Origin: Chara braunii
Lineage: Eukaryota; Streptophyta; Charophyceae; Charales; Characeae
Assembly: GCA_003427395.1 (NCBI GenBank)
Contig: BFEA01000849.1
Coordinates: 270,471 to 298,689 of the forward strand
Length of the DNA stretch: 28,219 nt
Direction: 5' to 3'
The translations under genes and the position numbers were made by a program. The notes beneath the pieces are model-generated. The model was given only the letters and a program-made list of their open reading frames with translations, made no database searches and was not told the DNA's origin. Below, one piece after another: positions 28,045 through 28,219 of the stretch. Each line of letters opens with the position of its first letter. Within the stretch, counting starts at the first letter, position 1.

Positions 28045-28141
28045 GTTGTATTCTCGAATGTATACAAGCTATCTTTCAGGTCCAACACAGTTATGACGAG
28101 GGTGTGTTATGTTCTTGAATGTTCAAAAGCTATCTTTCAGT

Positions 28142-28143
<2 letters not shown>
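28045..28143. repeat. Imperfect 38-bp direct repeat
   Basis: GTATTCTCGAATGTATACAA followed by GCTATCTTTCAGGTCC (about 28048-28083) recurs as GTTCTTGAATGTTCAAAAGC and TATCTTTCAGTCC (about 28110-28143), about 61 bp apart. Confidence 0.8.

Positions 28144-28145
<2 letters not shown>

Positions 28146-28219
<74 letters not shown>
28146..28219. repeat. (CT)n microsatellite
   Basis: 37 uninterrupted CT units reach the window end, so the true length is unknown. Confidence 0.98.

Larger units (their letters stand above)
27832..28145. other. Flank of element D: no gene seen
   Basis: No coding frame with recognisable motifs. A plus-strand TATAAAAG lies at 27985-27992, a good core-promoter match, but nothing downstream within the window can be called a gene. 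Confidence 0.5.

Overview
The window looks like repeat-rich nuclear DNA from a streptophyte (land plant or charophyte alga). It is dominated by decayed Ty3/gypsy LTR retrotransposons with plant-type features: primer-binding sites resembling the 3' end of initiator tRNA-Met, chromodomain-like integrase tails and a plant-type U6 snRNA copy. No intact host protein gene was found. Most long ORFs outside the retrotransposons look spurious, because they lack recognisable motifs and overlap low-complexity or LTR sequence. The species cannot be fixed from the sequence; a charophyte such as Chara is only a guess.

Layout. (1) 1-6244: element A, minus strand. It has a partial 3' LTR, a chromodomain integrase with an intact catalytic triad, RNase H, RT, a protease remnant without its active site, a gag N-terminal coiled coil, a long leader packed with CCACGTCAGC motifs, a PBS and a 5' LTR that loses homology at 6244. 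(2) 6245-9070: no protein gene. A cluster of U6 snRNA-derived sequences (7130-7775, minus) is followed on its own strand by A-rich tracts. (3) 9074 to about 14700: element B, plus strand, truncated at its 5' end and heavily frameshifted, but with a clear PPT and 3' LTR start. (4) About 14700-16800: non-coding DNA with microsatellites, G-runs and short tandem repeats. (5) 16800-17794 and 26911-27831: pieces of element D, related to A. D appears to be split by (6) element C, 17795-26910, minus strand, with two LTRs, PPT, PBS, gag-pol with stops and frameshifts, and an internal gag duplication. (7) 27832-28219: a flank with a TATA box, a 38-bp imperfect repeat and a (CT)n tract running off the window.

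Within each element the parts fit one replication cycle: LTR promoter, PBS for tRNA-primed minus-strand DNA synthesis, gag (particle), protease, RT/RNase H, integrase, and PPT for plus-strand priming. None is autonomous as read. A has lost the capsid/nucleocapsid and protease active site; B has frameshifts, stops and a shortened integrase D-E spacing; C has stops and a protease Asp-to-His change.

Two single-N positions (5256 and 6038) are each flanked by exactly 95-bp identical copies, and the window itself starts with one of those 95-mers. This points to unmerged assembly-graph overlaps, not biological duplications.
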